A stretch of 38,641 nt of DNA. Source: Deltaproteobacteria bacterium (GTDB lineage Bacteria > Myxococcota_A > UBA9160 > SZUA-336). This document shows, one piece after another, positions 37,463 to 38,641 of this stretch (positions are counted from its first letter, which is position 1; each line of letters begins with the position of its first letter). The stretch lies in the NCBI GenBank assembly GCA_019311115.1, contig JAFDDB010000027.1, forward strand, positions 1-38,641, given 5' to 3'. The notes beneath the pieces were generated by a model. That model was not told where the DNA came from. It did not search any database and saw nothing but the letters and a program-made list of their open reading frames with translations. A program made the position numbers and the translations under genes.

Positions 37463-38641
37463 CTACAGGCCCGGCACGGGGAAGCGCGCGCAGAGCTGCT
37501 CGACCCGGACGCGGATCGCGTCCACGCGCCCGGCGTCGTCGCGCGAGCGCAGGGCGTCGAGCAGCCAGCCACCGATCCGGCGCATCTCGTCCTCGCCCAT
37601 GCCGCGCGTGGTCGCGGCGGGGGAGCCCAGCCGGATCCCGCTGGGCCGCAGCGGCGGGCGCGGGTCGTCGGGGATGATCTGCCTGTTGGTGGCGAGCGAC
37701 ACGGCGTCGAGCACGCGCTCGGCTTCGCGGCCATCCAGGCCGACGCTCGTGACCGTGTCGACCACGACCATGTGGTTGTCGGTGCCGTCGGTGACCAGCG
37801 TCGCGCCGCCCTCGAGCAGGGCCTCGGCCAGGGCCCGGGCGTTGCGCAGCACGGCGGCCGCGTAGTCGCGGAACGCGGGCTCCGCGGCCTTGCGCAGGGT
37901 GATCGCCACCCCGGCGATCACGTTCATGTGCGGCCCGCCCTGCAGACCCGGGAAGACCGAGCGGTCGATCTCGGCGGCGAGGTCCTTGCGGCACATCACG
38001 AGCCCGCCGCGCGGGCCGCGTAGCGTCTTGTGGGTGGTCGTCGTGACGACGTCGAAGCCCGCGTCGAAGGGATTGCGCAGTGCACCGCCCGCGATCAGCC
38101 CGCCCACGTGCGACACGTCGGCCATGCTGATCGCGCCCACCTCGTCGGCGATGCGCTTGAACTCGGCGTAGTCGCAGTCGCGCGGGTAGCTCGTGTAGCC
38201 CGCCAGGACGATGCGCGGGCGGCTCGCGAGAGCGAGCCTGCGCACCTCGTCGAAGTCGATCCGCCCCTGCTCCTCGGGGCAGGTCTTGTAACGGACGAAG
38301 TTGAAGATCCTGCCCATGTGCGAGACCGGCGCGCCGTGCGTCAGGTGCCCGCCGTGCGACAGGTCCATGCCGAGCAGCGTGTCGCCCGGCCTGCAGAACG
38401 CCAGGTAGACGGCCTGGTTCATGGGCGAGCCCGAGAGCGGCTGCACATTGGCGTGGTCGCAGCCGAACAGCGCGCAGGCGCGGTCGCGCGCCAGGTTCTC
38501 GATCCGGTCGGTGAACTGCTGCCCGCCGTAGTAGCGGCGGCCGGGATAGCCCTCGGAGTACTTGTTCGTCAGTACGGACCCGAGCGCCGCCAGCACCTCG
38601 GGCCAGGCGTAGTTCTCGGACGGGATCAGCTCCAACGCGGC
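37463..38641 (-). CDS. glyA: Serine hydroxymethyltransferase, 5' end outside window
   Basis: 393 codons are visible and the frame is open at the right edge. The first residues, ALELIPSENYAWPEV, are the start of the conserved core, so only about 20-30 residues are missing. The PLP lysine lies in TTTTHKTLRGPRGG; NKYSEGYPGRRYYGG, MADVSHVGGLIAGG and SGIRLGSPAATTRGM are typical. The enzyme interconverts serine and glycine with tetrahydrofolate, feeding one-carbon metabolism. It appears intact. The aminotransferase gene lies downstream on the same strand. Confidence 0.95.
   Translation of the reverse strand, partial: AALELIPSENYAWPEVLAALGSVLTNKYSEGYPGRRYYGGQQFTDRIENLARDRACALFGCDHANVQPLSGSPMNQAVYLAFCRPGDTLLGMDLSHGGHLTHGAPVSHMGRIFNFVRYKTCPEEQGRIDFDEVRRLALASRPRIVLAGYTSYPRDCDYAEFKRIADEVGAISMADVSHVGGLIAGGALRNPFDAGFDVVTTTTHKTLRGPRGGLVMCRKDLAAEIDRSVFPGLQGGPHMNVIAGVAITLRKAAEPAFRDYAAAVLRNARALAEALLEGGATLVTDGTDNHMVVVDTVTSVGLDGREAERVLDAVSLATNRQIIPDDPRPPLRPSGIRLGSPAATTRGMGEDEMRRIGGWLLDALRSRDDAGRVDAIRVRVEQLCARFPVPGL

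Noticed and set aside
1-38641. tRNA, rRNA, CRISPR arrays, insertion sequences, prophage or attachment sites
   Set aside because: None was seen: no spaced direct repeats, transposase or integrase motifs, or cloverleaf-like segments. Gene spacing leaves no gene-free stretch longer than 200 bases.

Overview
This is a gene-dense, very GC-rich chromosomal window (roughly 70% G+C by eye) with 37 protein-coding genes, two of them cut by the window edges, and no RNA gene, insertion sequence, prophage or CRISPR array that I can see. The organism has an outer membrane, shown by a complete Mla lipid-transport operon including the lipoprotein MlaA. Together with a PilZ-PilZ-DUF4388 protein, a GGDEF/EAL protein, a luciferase-like F420-type oxidoreductase, frequent TTG and GTG starts and paralogous housekeeping genes, this suggests a deltaproteobacterial lineage such as Myxococcota or a related uncultured group. 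That placement is inference.

Layout. 1-5.6 kb: the end of an ECF sigma factor, a ferredoxin-reductase-like flavoprotein coupled to a gamma-carbonic anhydrase, an ABC-F ATPase, a SpoU RNA methyltransferase and a PH-domain membrane protein. 5.7-15.1 kb: an NhaC antiporter coupled to a DUF3516 helicase, a quinone-reductase-like MDR protein, the PilZ/DUF4388 protein, endonuclease III, a CobW GTPase and a bacterioferritin. 15.1-22.1 kb: a large lipoprotein (beta-propeller, M28 peptidase, PDZ), then mlaF-mlaE-mlaD-mlaA-mlaC and a gene of unknown function. 22.1-25.9 kb: NudC, a phosphoglycerate-mutase-like phosphatase, an LLM oxidoreductase and a divergent MarR/methyltransferase pair around a clear operator. 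25.9-29.1 kb: a three-gene unit of cdaA fused to a YbbR domain, a ClpP paralog and an Hsp70-like ATPase. 29.3-33.7 kb: an iron-sulfur helicase broken near its 3' end, an acyl-CoA synthetase, and a glutaredoxin fused to a cysteine-less A-type domain followed by BolA. 33.7-38.6 kb: an EAL protein, a small unknown ORF behind a hairpin-rich leader, a TVP38 membrane protein, an aminotransferase and the 3' part of glyA.

The strongest candidates for something not commonly described are: the single-chain CdaA-YbbR protein; the Grx/A-type-like fusion next to BolA, which looks like a compact Fe-S cluster handling module; two divergent promoters whose minus-10 elements share one TA step; a bacterioferritin that has lost ferroxidase ligands; and a PilZ protein whose RxxxR motif lies upstream of the first usable start codon.

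Genes are packed tightly. Same-strand neighbours overlap through TTGA, GTGA or TGATG junctions, and four convergent pairs end on the same CTAG tetranucleotide.
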